Assembly (NCBI RefSeq): GCF_019977315.1
Contig: NZ_AP024652.1
Coordinates: 3,658,001-3,722,000 of the forward strand
From: Arthrobacter sp. StoSoilB22
GTDB taxonomy: Bacteria > Actinomycetota > Actinomycetes > Actinomycetales > Micrococcaceae
Reading direction: 5' to 3'
DNA length: 64,000 bases
Made by a program: the position numbers and the translations under genes. The notes beneath the pieces are model-generated. The model ran no database searches. It was not told the origin of the DNA and worked only from the letters and a program-made list of their open reading frames with translations. This document shows, one piece after another, positions 25,286 through 34,784 of this stretch; within the stretch, counting starts at the first letter, position 1, and every line of letters begins with the position of its first letter.

Positions 25286-26773
25286 TCAGTCCGGGCAGAC
25301 CGGGGTGGATGGTTGCCCGCGCTTGCTCATTTCGAATTGCGGGATGTCGTCCGCCGAGGGACCGCCGCGGAACTTCGGCGAAGGTTCCTGGCCCTCGCTG
25401 ATGCGCTGGAGTTCCTGCTCTTCGAAGACTTCTTCCTTGCCGAGCATGACGGCCGAGTCATGATTGGTGATCTCACCGTTGAAGGCGCGGACCATGACGC
25501 TGCGGTCGAACTGGCCCTCCCACTTGGCGACGACGAACGTTGCCACGCAGTTGCCCAGCAGGTTCACCACCACACGCATGGAGTCCATGAGGCGGTCGGC
25601 TCCAAGGAGGAGTGCGACGCCGGCCACCGGGAAGATGCCCAGCGCTGCTGCCGTGGCGGAGAGTGCCAGGAAGGACGAACCCGGCACGCCTGCCATGCCC
25701 TTGGAAGTCAGGAGCAGGACGCCCAGGGCCGCCAACTGCTGGCCTAGATCGAGGTTGTGCCCGAAGGCCTGGGCCAGGAACAGCAGCGAAATCGACAGGT
25801 AGATCGCGGCACCGTCCAGGTTGAAGGAGTAACCCGTGGGAACTACCAAACCGGTGGTTGCACGGGAGCAGCCGGCGTTGGTCAGCTTGGTCATGATGCG
25901 CGGCATGACAGCTTCCGTGGAGGCTGTTCCGAGTGCCAGCAGGAATTCTTCGCGGGTGTACTTGAGGAATGACCACAGCGGAACCCTGGCGAAGCTCCAG
26001 GCCACCAGGAACAGCAATGCGATGAAGACAATCGCTGCGCCGTAGCAGGCGGCTATCAGGAGGGCATAGGTACTGAGTGTGCCCAGACCGTACTGGCCGA
26101 TGATGAATGCCATGGCACCGAAGGCACCGATGGGAGCCACTTTCATGATCCAGGACATGATCTTGAAGATCAGTTCCAGGACGGTCTCCATGAGGCTGAT
26201 GACCGGCATGCAACGTTCGCGGCCGATGACCACGATGGCTGCGCCGAAGAAGACGGAGAAGAACAGCACCTGAAGCAGGCTGTTGTTGGCAAAAGCACCG
26301 ATCACGCTGACGGGAATGACATCCAGGATGAACGCTGCGGCGTCCTTGGGAGGCGCATTGCCGGTCTTGGCGTTGAGCGCGTCCTGGGAGAGCGTAGCGG
26401 GGTCGATATTAAGGCCAGCACCGGGCTGAACGATGTTTCCGACGATGAGCCCGAAGACGAGGGCGAAAAGAGTGGCGCCGGTGAAGTACAGGAGCGCTTT
26501 GACCCCGACCCTTCCGACCGCCTTGACGTCGCCCACTGCCGAGATGCCTGTGACGATCACGAGGAAAATCAGCGGGGCGATGATCATCTTGATGAGTTGA
26601 ATGAATCCATCACCCAGTGGCCGGAGGGCGGACCCAATGGTCGGCCAGAAATGACCGATGAGTACACCTGCGACGACGGCGATCAGGATTTGAAAAAAGA
26701 GCGACTTGTACAGCCGCTTTTTCTTCTGCGGGGCCGAACTCGCCTTCAGCGCCGCGGAGTCTGGGATCTTCAT
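25286..26773 (-). CDS. dctA: C4-dicarboxylate/glutamate:cation symporter (DctA/GltP family)
   Basis: This 495-residue membrane transporter of the DAACS family has eight or more hydrophobic segments. Hallmarks are GTASTEAVMPRIMTKL, TGLVVPTGYSFNLDGAAIY (about residues 330-350) and LTSKGMAGVPGSSFLALSAT, which form the substrate- and cation-binding hairpins. It imports succinate, fumarate, malate or glutamate with protons or sodium. ATG 26773 is chosen because an IclR-type palindrome lies at 26867-26883 inside a longer in-frame extension; no strong ribosome site is seen. Membership in the glyoxylate/purine regulon is inferred from that palindrome. Confidence 0.92.
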   Translation of the reverse strand: MKIPDSAALKASSAPQKKKRLYKSLFFQILIAVVAGVLIGHFWPTIGSALRPLGDGFIQLIKMIIAPLIFLVIVTGISAVGDVKAVGRVGVKALLYFTGATLFALVFGLIVGNIVQPGAGLNIDPATLSQDALNAKTGNAPPKDAAAFILDVIPVSVIGAFANNSLLQVLFFSVFFGAAIVVIGRERCMPVISLMETVLELIFKIMSWIMKVAPIGAFGAMAFIIGQYGLGTLSTYALLIAACYGAAIVFIALLFLVAWSFARVPLWSFLKYTREEFLLALGTASTEAVMPRIMTKLTNAGCSRATTGLVVPTGYSFNLDGAAIYLSISLLFLAQAFGHNLDLGQQLAALGVLLLTSKGMAGVPGSSFLALSATAAALGIFPVAGVALLLGADRLMDSMRVVVNLLGNCVATFVVAKWEGQFDRSVMVRAFNGEITNHDSAVMLGKEEVFEEQELQRISEGQEPSPKFRGGPSADDIPQFEMSKRGQPSTPVCPD

Positions 26774-26866
26774 TGATCTGAACCAATCAGTTGGGAACAG
26801 CCCCACATTTTGAGGGGGTTTTTCAAATGTAAGCCTGGTCACACCATTCCGCAAGGGGAAATTCTG

Positions 26867-26883
26867 TTTCCATAATGCGGAAG
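26867..26883. promoter_or_regulatory. IclR-type palindrome before dctA
   Basis: TTTCCATAATGCGGAAG: arms TTCC/GGAA around ATAATGC, identical in its centre to the site before the Mhp1-like permease at 31313. A looser ATTCC-N6-GGAAAT lies 5 bp to the left (26846-26862). Confidence 0.65.
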
Positions 26884-26891
26884 TCATATTT

Positions 26892-26954
26892 GGTTTTTTG
26901 TACAGCTACTGCCCTGATGAGTAGCTCATAAGGGCCGGATCTGTACAAAAACTC
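26892..26954. repeat. TTTTTGTACA palindrome, family B copy 2
   Basis: Outer arms TTTTTGTACAG and CTGTACAAAAA and an inner hairpin GCCCT-ATGAG/CTCAT-AGGGC are separated by an internal bulge. The right end overlaps the TGA stop of the AbiEi-like gene. Confidence 0.8.
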
Positions 26955-27978
26955 AGGACCTCCACCCCTGCTTCCGGAGGGCTTGAACCACGCGGGCCAC
27001 CACCCATTTCCTCCCGTGCTTCATGTCCACCTTGTTGATCTTGACCTGGCGCCAGCCGGCCTCAGAGACGCGCTGATCCCGGTACGCATCCAGCGCTTGC
27101 TGCTCTGGAGAAAGGTGATGCAGACCCTCGTATTCGAGGCAGGTCCGATACTCCGGGCATCCGAGATCCGTCCACACCGGCCTACCAAGGGCGTCGTCAA
27201 CCCTGCAGTTAGGAACGAAGGCAGGGAGTCCGGCATCTTCCAGCATCAAGCGCAGCTTTGTTTCCGGAGGAGAATCAACGCCAACACGCAGACGTTCCAA
27301 TGCGATGCGTGCCTTGCCCACGCCATGGATACCGTTAGCCTTTTCAACGAAGTGTTGCAGCTTCGGCATAGACACCATGGGAACCCGCGGCGGCCCGAAC
27401 GAGCGTTCGTGTTCGCTGACAATGGCATCGCCCACCACCACCAGATCTTCCATGGGCAACATCGAGGCCAGATCCACCCACGTCCGCGCAACAGACGTGA
27501 GAACTACCCCGTCCTCGTCTGTGAGGTCACCGTCCCTCAACGTCAGGCGATGGCCGGCAACTCCCCTACGCCGAGGCAGCGATCCGTTCCTGGGCCGAGA
27601 TAGATGGATGAATCGCCCCGGCTCCCGAAAATGGGGCCCGCTTTTTGGCCCCCAGGGGATAGGTTCGACGACGGCGGTCACCGGGCCGCCGTCGTCGGGC
27701 TTGAACTGCGCCCAAGCAGGCAGCGGTAGGCCGAGCACCTCCGCGGCACTGATGTGGCTCAGGAAATCACCCTGACGGAGGTCAAGATGTGGCCGGGCAA
27801 CCTCCAGCAACGTCTGCACTCGCCGCGGCAGCCGGAGTCCCCTGCTGGGCACTAGTAGGTCCGATGCCCGCAGTCGCTTCGGGGCAATGCCGAATTCATC
27901 AGCCTCAGCCAATGTAAAGGCGCGGTCAGAGAGTGCGGGAGGAAGAGAAGACAACGGACGCATGCCCCATTCAGTCAT
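26953..27978 (-). CDS. AbiEi-like/DUF559 endonuclease-fold protein, orphan
   Basis: This 341-residue protein has an N-terminal winged-helix-like segment (residues about 15-55, RAFTLAEADEFGIAPKRLRA). A middle beta-rich AbiEi-like region contains TSVARTWVDLASMLP. The C-terminal DUF559/Vsr-like nuclease fold shows SPPETKLRLMLEDAGLP, VWTDLGCPEYRTCLEYEGLHH and YRDQRVSEAGWRQVKI, i.e. the E...D...E-x-(D/E)G arrangement of PD-(D/E)XK enzymes. Such actinobacterial orphans are related to type IV toxin-antitoxin proteins but lack a partner here. It stands alone, bounded on both sides by family B palindromes. Function unknown. Confidence 0.8.
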   Translation of the reverse strand: MTEWGMRPLSSLPPALSDRAFTLAEADEFGIAPKRLRASDLLVPSRGLRLPRRVQTLLEVARPHLDLRQGDFLSHISAAEVLGLPLPAWAQFKPDDGGPVTAVVEPIPWGPKSGPHFREPGRFIHLSRPRNGSLPRRRGVAGHRLTLRDGDLTDEDGVVLTSVARTWVDLASMLPMEDLVVVGDAIVSEHERSFGPPRVPMVSMPKLQHFVEKANGIHGVGKARIALERLRVGVDSPPETKLRLMLEDAGLPAFVPNCRVDDALGRPVWTDLGCPEYRTCLEYEGLHHLSPEQQALDAYRDQRVSEAGWRQVKINKVDMKHGRKWVVARVVQALRKQGWRS

Positions 27979-28027
27979 AACGAACGAGGCGACGAAGAGT
28001 TATCCACAGATCATTCGCGTCAGACCT

Positions 28028-28090
28028 GAGTTTTTGTACAGCAGATGCCCGTAAAGGGCTATTTTGAGGGCGTTATGTGTACAAAAACTC
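28028..28090. repeat. TTTTTGTACA palindrome, family B copy 3
   Basis: The outer arms GAGTTTTTGTACA (28028-28040) and TGTACAAAAACTC (28078-28090) are perfectly paired, while the inner ATGCCC/GGGCGT part is only partly conserved. It ends one base from the TAG of the SDR gene. Confidence 0.82.
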
Positions 28091-28091
28091 G

Positions 28092-28859
28092 CTAGCCGCG
28101 GCCTACGAACGGCATGCCGGCGGCGGTCACCACCAAGGATCCAACACTGGCCGACGCCGGCATGTTGGCCATCATCAGCACGGCGCGGGAAGCGTCCTCC
28201 ACAGGGAACATGGGCTCCACCTTGCGGCTGCCATCAGCCTGCAGCGCGCCGGACCCGACGCCGATGGTGTCCATGATCTCGGTGCGCGTATTTCCGATGT
28301 CGATCTGCCCGCACGTGATGCCAAATTCCCGGCCATCGAGCTCGATGCTCTTGGTCAGGCCGGTCATCGCGTGCTTGGTGACCGTATAAGCCACGGACCT
28401 GGGCCTGGGCGAGTGCGCGGAGATGGATCCATTGTTGATGATGCGGCCACCCTGCGGCTCTTGGGCCTTCATGGTCCGCACAGCCTCGGCCGCACACAGC
28501 ATGGAACCAGTGACGTTCACCCGCAACGTTGCTTCCCAGTCCTCCACGCTGATCTCGCCGACGTCGCCGGCCGGGCCGAAGATGCCCGCATTGTTGAACA
28601 GCACATCAACCCGACCCCAGCGCTGGCGGACCTCCGCGAAAAGGCGTGCGACGTCGTCGGGCACTGTTACGTCGCACGGAACCGCTAGCGCCTCCGCATG
28701 ACCGCCGGCGGTTTCCAACAGTTGCGCCTCACGGCGCCCGGCCAACGCAACACGGTAACCTTCGGCGAGCATGAGCCTGGCGACGGCCCGCCCAATACCC
28801 GAACCGGCCCCGGTCACGACGGCGACCCTCGGGTTTGTGGGCTGGCTGGAGTCAGTCAT
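28092..28859 (-). CDS. SDR-family oxidoreductase
   Basis: This 255-residue short-chain dehydrogenase has the NAD(P) motif [14 protein letters not shown] (residues about 14-27), the NNAG motif FNNAGIF at about 90, a catalytic Ser in [10 protein letters not shown] and YTVTKHAM (YxxxK) at about 157-165. It follows the racemase gene by 25 bp in the same leftward transcript as the Mhp1-like permease, so it probably processes a compound from the hydantoin/ureide route. The substrate is not deducible. Confidence 0.9.
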   Translation of the reverse strand: MTDSSQPTNPRVAVVTGAGSGIGRAVARLMLAEGYRVALAGRREAQLLETAGGHAEALAVPCDVTVPDDVARLFAEVRQRWGRVDVLFNNAGIFGPAGDVGEISVEDWEATLRVNVTGSMLCAAEAVRTMKAQEPQGGRIINNGSISAHSPRPRSVAYTVTKHAMTGLTKSIELDGREFGITCGQIDIGNTRTEIMDTIGVGSGALQADGSRKVEPMFPVEDASRAVLMMANMPASASVGSLVVTAAGMPFVGRG

Positions 28860-28884
28860 GTGGTTGCCTTTCAGGATGGTGCAG

Positions 28885-29646
28885 TCAGTGTGCAGCTTGA
28901 GCGGGTTGGGCTGCTGTGGCTTTGGCTGCAGTTATCGGCCAGCCTATGACAGTCTTCGGGCGCGGCGTGGCGTAGGTTCGCACCTTGGACGTGGACAGAC
29001 CAAGGCGGACCAGGGACTCGGCGATGGTGACCGCTGACGCCACTCCGTCCACCACGGGGACGCCTGTTCGTTGACGGATCTGCTCGTCCAGCCCGGCCAT
29101 GCCGCCGCAACCGAGGACAATAACCTCGGCTTTGTCGTTCTGAACAGCTTGCACTGCCTGGCTCACGATTGCTTCAACAGCACGCTCCGGGTATTCCTCA
29201 AGTTCCAGCACGGCCATGCCACTGGCCCTAACAGAAGCACAACGTGCGTCCAGGCCGGCGAGTTTGAGGCGGTCCTCGATCAGCGGAACGGCGCGATCCA
29301 GCGTGGTGACCACTGAGTATTTGTGTCCAAGGAACATCGCGGTGCTGGCTGCCGCCTCGGTAATATCCACCACCGGGACGTCCAGAAGTTCTTGGAGGCC
29401 TTCGCGGCCGTGCTCGCCATAGCCGGCCTGGATGACAGCGTCGAAGGGTTCGGGATAATTCACCACAGCATCCATGACGGCAATTGCGGCGAGGTAGCTT
29501 TCGAAATTGCCCTCACAGGAGTCGGCGCCAAAACGCGGAGTGATACCGATAATTTCCGTGCCGGGGGCAGCTGCTGCACGGGCCTGGGCTGCTATGGACT
29601 CCGTCATGGACTGGGTGGTGTTCACGTTTGCTACAAGGATGCGCAT
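28885..29646 (-). CDS. Asp/Glu/hydantoin (allantoin) racemase family protein
   Basis: This is a 253-residue member of the Asp/Glu-hydantoin racemase superfamily. It begins [18 protein letters not shown], and the two catalytic-cysteine regions appear as [17 protein letters not shown] (non-canonical position) and [16 protein letters not shown] (Cys about 179). [17 protein letters not shown] lies between them. Family members racemise 5-substituted hydantoins or allantoin. The usual first-lobe catalytic Cys is not obvious ([13 protein letters not shown] stands where G-C-x-x-D-P is expected), so activity may be modified. Cotranscription with an Mhp1-like permease supports a hydantoin or allantoin role. 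Confidence 0.85.
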   Translation of the reverse strand: MRILVANVNTTQSMTESIAAQARAAAAPGTEIIGITPRFGADSCEGNFESYLAAIAVMDAVVNYPEPFDAVIQAGYGEHGREGLQELLDVPVVDITEAAASTAMFLGHKYSVVTTLDRAVPLIEDRLKLAGLDARCASVRASGMAVLELEEYPERAVEAIVSQAVQAVQNDKAEVIVLGCGGMAGLDEQIRQRTGVPVVDGVASAVTIAESLVRLGLSTSKVRTYATPRPKTVIGWPITAAKATAAQPAQAAH

Positions 29647-29667
29647 GGTTTTCCTCTCGACGGCAAC

Positions 29668-29702
29668 GCCCGTCCTCTTCCGATGGAACGGAGAGGACGG
29701 GC
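29668..29702. terminator. Hairpin between permease and racemase genes
   Basis: GCCCGTCCTCT (29668-29678) pairs with AGAGGACGGGC (29692-29702). It follows the permease stop within the operon and lacks a T-run, so it could cause partial termination or protect the upstream message. Confidence 0.55.
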
Positions 29703-29724
29703 GAGCCTTGATGTTTTCGGTGAG

Positions 29725-31290
29725 TCAGTGGGTGCTCGCGACGGCGATCGGCTCGCCGGATACGTCCTCGTGGACCTGCTTCTTATCCGCGACAGCGAAG
29801 TACGTCAGGGCAGCGACGCCGGCCCCGATGAACCAGGCGAACGGGGCAGCTGCTGCCAGCCCCGGGATGAAGGCGATGGCGATGGCAAGGCCGGCGGCCG
29901 GGATCATGGCAATGATGGCCTTCGGGTTCACGCCGCGCTTGTAGAAGTAGGCACCCTTGGGGTCCTCGGTGTAGAGCTCCGGGACGTTGACCTTGCCGCG
30001 GCGGACCAGCCAGTAATCGGCCATGACCACACCGAACAGCGGGCCTAGCAAGGCCCCGAGGCCACCCAGGAAGTACACGATCACAATCGGGTTGTTGTAA
30101 AGGTTCCACGGCAGGATGATCAGGCCGATGGTGCCGCTGACCCACGCCGCTTTGCGGAAGTTCAAGTGCCGCGGGAAGAGGTTGGTCAGGGCGTAGACGG
30201 GAGCGACGAAGTTGGCCATCAGGTTCACGGCGATGGTCAGGATCAGCAGTGCCAGGCAGGCAAGGACCAGCAGAAGCGTATTGGGGATGCTCTCCACAAT
30301 GTCCGAAGGGCTCTCGATCACAGTGCCATTGATCTTGTACTGACCGCCGGCCATGACCACAACGATTGCGCCGAAGAGCAGCATGTTGATGGGAATGCCC
30401 CAGAAGTTGCCCTTGACGATTGACTTCTTGGAGGCGGAAGAACGCGTGAAGTCGCAGAAATTCAGGACGAACGTTCCGTAGATGGAGACCCACAGTGCGC
30501 CGCCGGCAAAGATGGTCAACCACATCTCGGTCCCCTCAAGGCCCTTGATGCCGCTCCACTGGATAGCACCGCCGGCTTCGATGAAGACCCACACGGCAAT
30601 CGCGGCCATGGTGACCAGGATGATGGGTCCTGCGAAGGCCTCGTATTTACGGATCATTTCCATACCGAAGCTGACAATGATCAGCTGGACAATCCAGAGC
30701 GCCACGAAGGAGAACCAGCCCAGAGTGGAGAGGCCAAGAATGGAGTTGCTGTCCAGGTCCTTCAGACCGGGAGCCATGGCCACCAGCATCACGCGAAGGA
30801 CCACCGAGGCCAGGTAGGTCTGGATGCCAAACCATGCCACGGCAACGGCGCCGCGAACCAGGCTGGCGATCTGCGCTCCACGGATACCGAAGCTGATGCG
30901 GCTCATGACCGGGAAAGGGACGCCGGTCTTCTCGCCCATGAACCCGGAAAAGTTCAGGAGCCCGAAGAGGAGAATGGCACCGATACCCAGTGCTACCAGG
31001 ATCTGCCAGCCGCCCAGACCGAGGGAGAAGAGGCCGATGGCGAAGGCATAGTTACCCAGGCTGTGGACGTCGTTGGCCCAGAGGGTAAAGATGCTGTAGC
31101 TGGTCCACTTGCGGCCCTTGGCCCTAGTGGGCGCAAGGTCAATGTTGTAAAGGCTGGGGCTGATGGTACGGCCTGCGGCTTCGGAAGCAATGGCGCAGAG
31201 GTCAGTGTTTCCCACCACTGGGTGGTTGGGGCCACCTGCGTTTTTGTCTCCCGGAGTCTCAGTGACGCCGACTGATGAAGTCGTCTGCAT
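29725..31290 (-). CDS. NCS1 transporter, Mhp1-like hydantoin/allantoin permease
   Basis: This 521-residue, 12-helix NCS1 sodium symporter is strikingly like the structurally solved hydantoin transporter Mhp1. It shares SPSLYNIDLAPT, WANDVHSLGNYAFAIGLF, KTGVPFPVMSRISFGIRGAQI, AWFGIQTYLASVV (Trp and Gln that contact hydantoin), NFWGIPINMLLFG (the hydantoin-binding Asn) and PWNLYNNPIVIVYFLGGLGALLGP. It should import 5-substituted hydantoins or allantoin. A symmetric palindrome at 31312 lies 22 bp before its start. It heads the permease-racemase-SDR operon. The similarity to Mhp1 is from memory of that sequence. Confidence 0.93.
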   Translation of the reverse strand: MQTTSSVGVTETPGDKNAGGPNHPVVGNTDLCAIASEAAGRTISPSLYNIDLAPTRAKGRKWTSYSIFTLWANDVHSLGNYAFAIGLFSLGLGGWQILVALGIGAILLFGLLNFSGFMGEKTGVPFPVMSRISFGIRGAQIASLVRGAVAVAWFGIQTYLASVVLRVMLVAMAPGLKDLDSNSILGLSTLGWFSFVALWIVQLIIVSFGMEMIRKYEAFAGPIILVTMAAIAVWVFIEAGGAIQWSGIKGLEGTEMWLTIFAGGALWVSIYGTFVLNFCDFTRSSASKKSIVKGNFWGIPINMLLFGAIVVVMAGGQYKINGTVIESPSDIVESIPNTLLLVLACLALLILTIAVNLMANFVAPVYALTNLFPRHLNFRKAAWVSGTIGLIILPWNLYNNPIVIVYFLGGLGALLGPLFGVVMADYWLVRRGKVNVPELYTEDPKGAYFYKRGVNPKAIIAMIPAAGLAIAIAFIPGLAAAAPFAWFIGAGVAALTYFAVADKKQVHEDVSGEPIAVASTH

Positions 31291-31311
31291 CGTGGATCTC
31301 CACTTCGTACT

Positions 31312-31330
31312 GATTCCATAATGCGGAATC
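31312..31330. promoter_or_regulatory. IclR-type palindrome before the Mhp1-like permease
   Basis: GATTCCATAATGCGGAATC: 6-bp arms GATTCC/GGAATC are perfectly complementary around ATAATGC. It is the most symmetric copy of the shared TTTCC-N7-GGAAA pattern, placed in the divergent gap between the permease and aceE genes. Confidence 0.7.
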
Positions 31331-31507
31331 TAGTTATTGAATAGTGAAAGCACTTTATGACTCAGGTCACGTAACGTCAAGAGTTCCCGGTGTATGCAGG
31401 GTCACATTCGGTTGCTTGAGCACTGCTTTCCCAGTTGACTGTTTTGGTTACGCAATCCGTGTTGACGCTGCCCATCAGCAGACGTAATCTCGAATTGCAG
31501 AATTTTA

Positions 31508-31524
31508 TTCTCACAATACGAAAT
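31508..31524. promoter_or_regulatory. Degenerate IclR-type site before aceE
   Basis: TTCTCACAATACGAAAT aligns with the malic-enzyme site (TATCCATAATACGAAAA) in 11 of 17 positions. It lies 57 bp before the aceE start. The symmetry is weak, so the call is tentative. Confidence 0.4.
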
Positions 31525-31580
31525 TCCTTGAGCGCCCCCACAGAGCAAGCGCCCAGACATTCAATGAAGAGAGGTTGGAC

Positions 31581-34346
31581 GTGGCTGCAGGAGAAGAGAC
31601 CTCACACATCCTCAGCGGGTTGACTGCCCAGCTGCCTGATCGTGATCCGGAAGAGACCGCGGAGTGGATTGAGTCCCTTGATGCGTTGATCGCGGAGCAG
31701 GGTACCGAGCGTGCCCAGTACATTATGCGTTCGTTGTTGCAGCGTGCTGGTGCGAGGTCGGTGGGTGTGCCGATGGTGACGACCACTGATTATGTGAACA
31801 CGATCCCGGTGGACCAGGAAGCACAGTTCCCGGGGAACGAGGAGTTCGAGCGCCGGTACCGTGCGTATATGCGCTGGAACGCTGCGGTGATGGTCCATCG
31901 TGCGCAGCGCTCCGATATTGGTGTGGGCGGGCACATTTCCACTTATGCCGGTGCTGCGACCCTGTATGAGGTGGGTTTCAACCACTTCTTCCGCGGCAAG
32001 GACCACCCCTCGGGCGGGGACCAGGTGTTTTTCCAGGGTCACGCCTCGCCGGGCATGTACGCCCGGGCGTTCATGGAAGGCCGCCTCACGGAAGAGGACT
32101 TGGACGGGTTCCGTCAGGAAAAGTCCAAAGAAGGCCACGCCCTGTCCTCCTACCCGCACCCGCGCCTGATGCCTGATTTCTGGGAATTCCCCACCGTGTC
32201 CATGGGTATCGGCCCGATGAACGCGATCTACCAGGCCCAGTCCAACCGGTATTTGCAGAACCGTGGCATCAAAGACACCTCCGATCAGCAGGTCTGGGCG
32301 TTCCTCGGCGACGGGGAAATGGACGAGCCCGAGTCCCGTGGCCTGCTCCAGCTCGCCGCGAACGAGAACCTGGACAACCTGAACTTCGTGATCAACTGCA
32401 ACCTCCAGCGCCTGGACGGACCGGTCCGCGGTAACGGCAAGATCATGCAGGAACTCGAAGCGTTCTTCCGCGGTGCGGGCTGGAACGTGATCAAGGTCGT
32501 CTGGGGCCGTGAGTGGGATTCCCTCCTGGAAGCGGACAAGGACGGGGCGTTGGTGAAAATCATGAACGAAACCCCCGATGGTGACTACCAAACCTACAAG
32601 GCCGAGTCCGGCGGGTTCGTCCGGGAACACTTCTTCGGCAAATCCCCGCAGACCAAAGACATGGTGGCGGATTTGGACGACGAGCAGATCTGGGGCCTCA
32701 AACGCGGCGGTCACGACTACCGCAAGGTCTACGCCGCGTACAAGGCAGCCACCGAGTTCAAGGGCAAACCCACCGTGATCCTGGCCAAAACGGTCAAGGG
32801 CTACGGCCTGGGCCCCCACTTCGAGGGCCGCAACGCGACCCACCAAATGAAGAAACTGACCATGGAAGACCTCAAAGCCTTCCGTGACCACCTCCGGATC
32901 CCCATCAGCGATGACCAACTCGACGCTGACCTCTACCGGCCCCCGTACTACCACCCCGGCATGGACGCCCCCGAAATCAAATACCTCATGGAACGCCGGG
33001 CAGAGCTCGGCGGGTTCGTCCCCGAACGCCGCCGCACCCACACCGAAGTCACCCTCCCCGAAGCGAAATCCTACGAAGTGGCCAAACGCGGATCCGGGAA
33101 ACAACAAGCCGCCACCACCATGGCCTTCGTCCGGCTGTTGAAGGACCTCATGCGGGATAAGAACTTCGGCGCCCGGTTCGTTCCCGTCGTCCCGGACGAA
33201 TCCCGCACCTTCGGGATGGACGCGTTCTTCCCGACCGCGAAAATCTACAACCCCAAAGGCCAGAACTACCTCTCCGTGGACCGCGACCTCGTCCTGGCCT
33301 ACAAAGAATCACCCGCCGGACAACTGATCCACCCCGGCATCAACGAAGCCGGCGCCGTCGCAGCGTTCACCGCCGCCGGGACCTCCTACGCCACCCACGG
33401 CGAACCCCTGGTCCCGATCTACGTGTTCTACTCCATGTTCGGCTTCCAACGCACCGGAGATTCCTTCTGGGCCGCAGCAGACCAAATGACCCGCGGCTTC
33501 ATCATCGGCGCCACCGCAGGACGAACCACCCTCACCGGCGAAGGACTCCAACACGCCGACGGACACTCCCCCATCCTGGCCTCCACCAACCCCGCCGTGA
33601 AAACCTACGACCCCGCCTACGGCTACGAAATCGGCCACATCATCCGCCACGGCCTCGAAGAAATGTACGGACCCGACAGTACTGACGGCACCGGTGAAGA
33701 CCGGAACGTGATGTACTACCTCACCGTCTACAACGAACCCATCACCCAACCCGCGGAACCCGAAAACCTCGACATCAACGGACTCCTCAAAGGCATCTAC
33801 CGCCTCGCAGAAGCCCCGCAAGGCGACTCAAACCGGCCCACCGCGAACATCCTCGCCTCCGGCGTGTCCGTGCCCTGGGCCATCGAAGCAGCCCGGATCC
33901 TGAACGAAGACTGGGGAGTCGCCGCCGAAGTCTGGTCCGTGACCTCCTGGAACGAACTCCGCCGCGACGGACTCGCCGCCGAAGAACACGCCTTCCTCAA
34001 CCCCGGCCAACCCGCCCGCACCCCGTTCATCACCGAACAACTCAAAGACACCACCGGACCCGTCATCGCCGTGTCCGACTACATGAAAGCCGTCCCCGAC
34101 CAAATCCGCCAATTCATCCCCAACGACTTCGCCTCCCTCGGAGCAGACGGCTTCGGCTTCTCCGACACCCGCCAAGCCGCACGCCGCTACTTCAAAAACG
34201 ACACCCACTCCATCGTCGCCAAAACCCTGCAGTTGCTGGCGGCGAGGGGCGAGGTAGAGGAGGGCGCGCCGTCGTACGCCATTGACCGCTACAAGTTGCT
34301 GGACGTGAACGCCGGTACTACCGGCGGAGCAGGCGGCGACGCCTAA
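31581..34346 (+). CDS. aceE: Pyruvate dehydrogenase E1 component, homodimeric type
   Basis: This is a 921-residue thiamine-diphosphate enzyme that decarboxylates pyruvate and passes acetyl groups to E2. The ThDP/Mg motif [14 protein letters not shown] (about residue 242) ends at [20 protein letters not shown], and the transketolase-like central and C-terminal domains follow. GTG 31581 lies six bases after GAGAGG; a TTG two codons earlier would leave no spacing. E2 and E3 are not adjacent. The gene is divergent from the Mhp1-like permease and has a possible IclR-type site in front, linking it to pyruvate made by the malic enzyme. Codon choice shifts from T/G-ending to C/A-ending along the gene. 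Confidence 0.96.
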   Translation: MAAGEETSHILSGLTAQLPDRDPEETAEWIESLDALIAEQGTERAQYIMRSLLQRAGARSVGVPMVTTTDYVNTIPVDQEAQFPGNEEFERRYRAYMRWNAAVMVHRAQRSDIGVGGHISTYAGAATLYEVGFNHFFRGKDHPSGGDQVFFQGHASPGMYARAFMEGRLTEEDLDGFRQEKSKEGHALSSYPHPRLMPDFWEFPTVSMGIGPMNAIYQAQSNRYLQNRGIKDTSDQQVWAFLGDGEMDEPESRGLLQLAANENLDNLNFVINCNLQRLDGPVRGNGKIMQELEAFFRGAGWNVIKVVWGREWDSLLEADKDGALVKIMNETPDGDYQTYKAESGGFVREHFFGKSPQTKDMVADLDDEQIWGLKRGGHDYRKVYAAYKAATEFKGKPTVILAKTVKGYGLGPHFEGRNATHQMKKLTMEDLKAFRDHLRIPISDDQLDADLYRPPYYHPGMDAPEIKYLMERRAELGGFVPERRRTHTEVTLPEAKSYEVAKRGSGKQQAATTMAFVRLLKDLMRDKNFGARFVPVVPDESRTFGMDAFFPTAKIYNPKGQNYLSVDRDLVLAYKESPAGQLIHPGINEAGAVAAFTAAGTSYATHGEPLVPIYVFYSMFGFQRTGDSFWAAADQMTRGFIIGATAGRTTLTGEGLQHADGHSPILASTNPAVKTYDPAYGYEIGHIIRHGLEEMYGPDSTDGTGEDRNVMYYLTVYNEPITQPAEPENLDINGLLKGIYRLAEAPQGDSNRPTANILASGVSVPWAIEAARILNEDWGVAAEVWSVTSWNELRRDGLAAEEHAFLNPGQPARTPFITEQLKDTTGPVIAVSDYMKAVPDQIRQFIPNDFASLGADGFGFSDTRQAARRYFKNDTHSIVAKTLQLLAARGEVEEGAPSYAIDRYKLLDVNAGTTGGAGGDA

Positions 34347-34366
34347 ACAGCCCGCACAACACAAGC

Positions 34367-34397
34367 GGCGGCAGTGTTCGTGAAGAACACTGCCGCC
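34367..34397 (+). terminator. Hairpin after aceE
   Basis: GGCGGCAGTGTTC (34367-34379) pairs perfectly with GAACACTGCCGCC (34385-34397) and is followed by AATTTG. The same stem core recurs in the hairpin at 49628. Confidence 0.75.
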
Positions 34398-34431
34398 AAT
34401 TTGTGGTTGAACGGGTTTTGCGGAATCGGGC

Positions 34432-34623
34432 TCAGGTGCCCAGGTTCCTTCTATCAACCACGAAGCCGGTTGCCGCGTTCTCGCGAACTGCGTTGATACC
34501 AGCCACTACAGCTTTCAGATTCGGAAACTGTGGCGACACTGCCACAACCGTTCCATCCTCCGCGGTCAGCCGGAACCGGAATGAGTTGGTTCCTGCCTTG
34601 AGAATTTCAAAACTGCCAGCCAT
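34432..34623 (-). CDS. DUF1508 (YegP-like) small protein
   Basis: This 63-residue protein beginning MAGSFEILKAGTNSFRFRL continues with VVAVSPQFPNLKAVVAGINAV, the beta-beta-beta-alpha YegP unit of DUF1508. Most relatives carry one or two such units; here there is one. ATG 34623 has AGGGGA four bases upstream; a GTG start six codons earlier is possible. It is convergent with aceE. The family's biochemical role is unknown. Confidence 0.82.
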   Translation of the reverse strand: MAGSFEILKAGTNSFRFRLTAEDGTVVAVSPQFPNLKAVVAGINAVRENAATGFVVDRRNLGT

Positions 34624-34784
34624 TTTCCCCTGTTCTTTCACGCGACATTGCGTACCGAGCTGACTTCATAACTCCCTCAAAGACCATATCGGCCATTTCT
34701 GGCGACCAAAAGCCCTACTGATCGGTAATCTACAACCGATATTGGTAGATCTCTTGGAAAGAACCCCTAGGAGCTAGAGACCGC

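Noticed and set aside
26774..26887. Extended N-terminus of DctA
   Set aside because: The extension covers the IclR-type palindrome and lacks similarity to the family; the membrane protein starts normally at MKIPDS.
25218..28090. Family B palindromes as Rho-independent terminators
   Set aside because: On either strand the T-run precedes and the A-run follows the stem, the wrong polarity. A termination role by another mechanism is not excluded.
31602..33107. 501-codon open frame antisense to aceE
   Set aside because: Low-complexity translation (G/V/H/F-rich) and perfect overlap with a strongly recognisable enzyme; it is a shadow of high-GC codon usage. The same applies to 4004-5455, 36220-37434 and 50789-52195.
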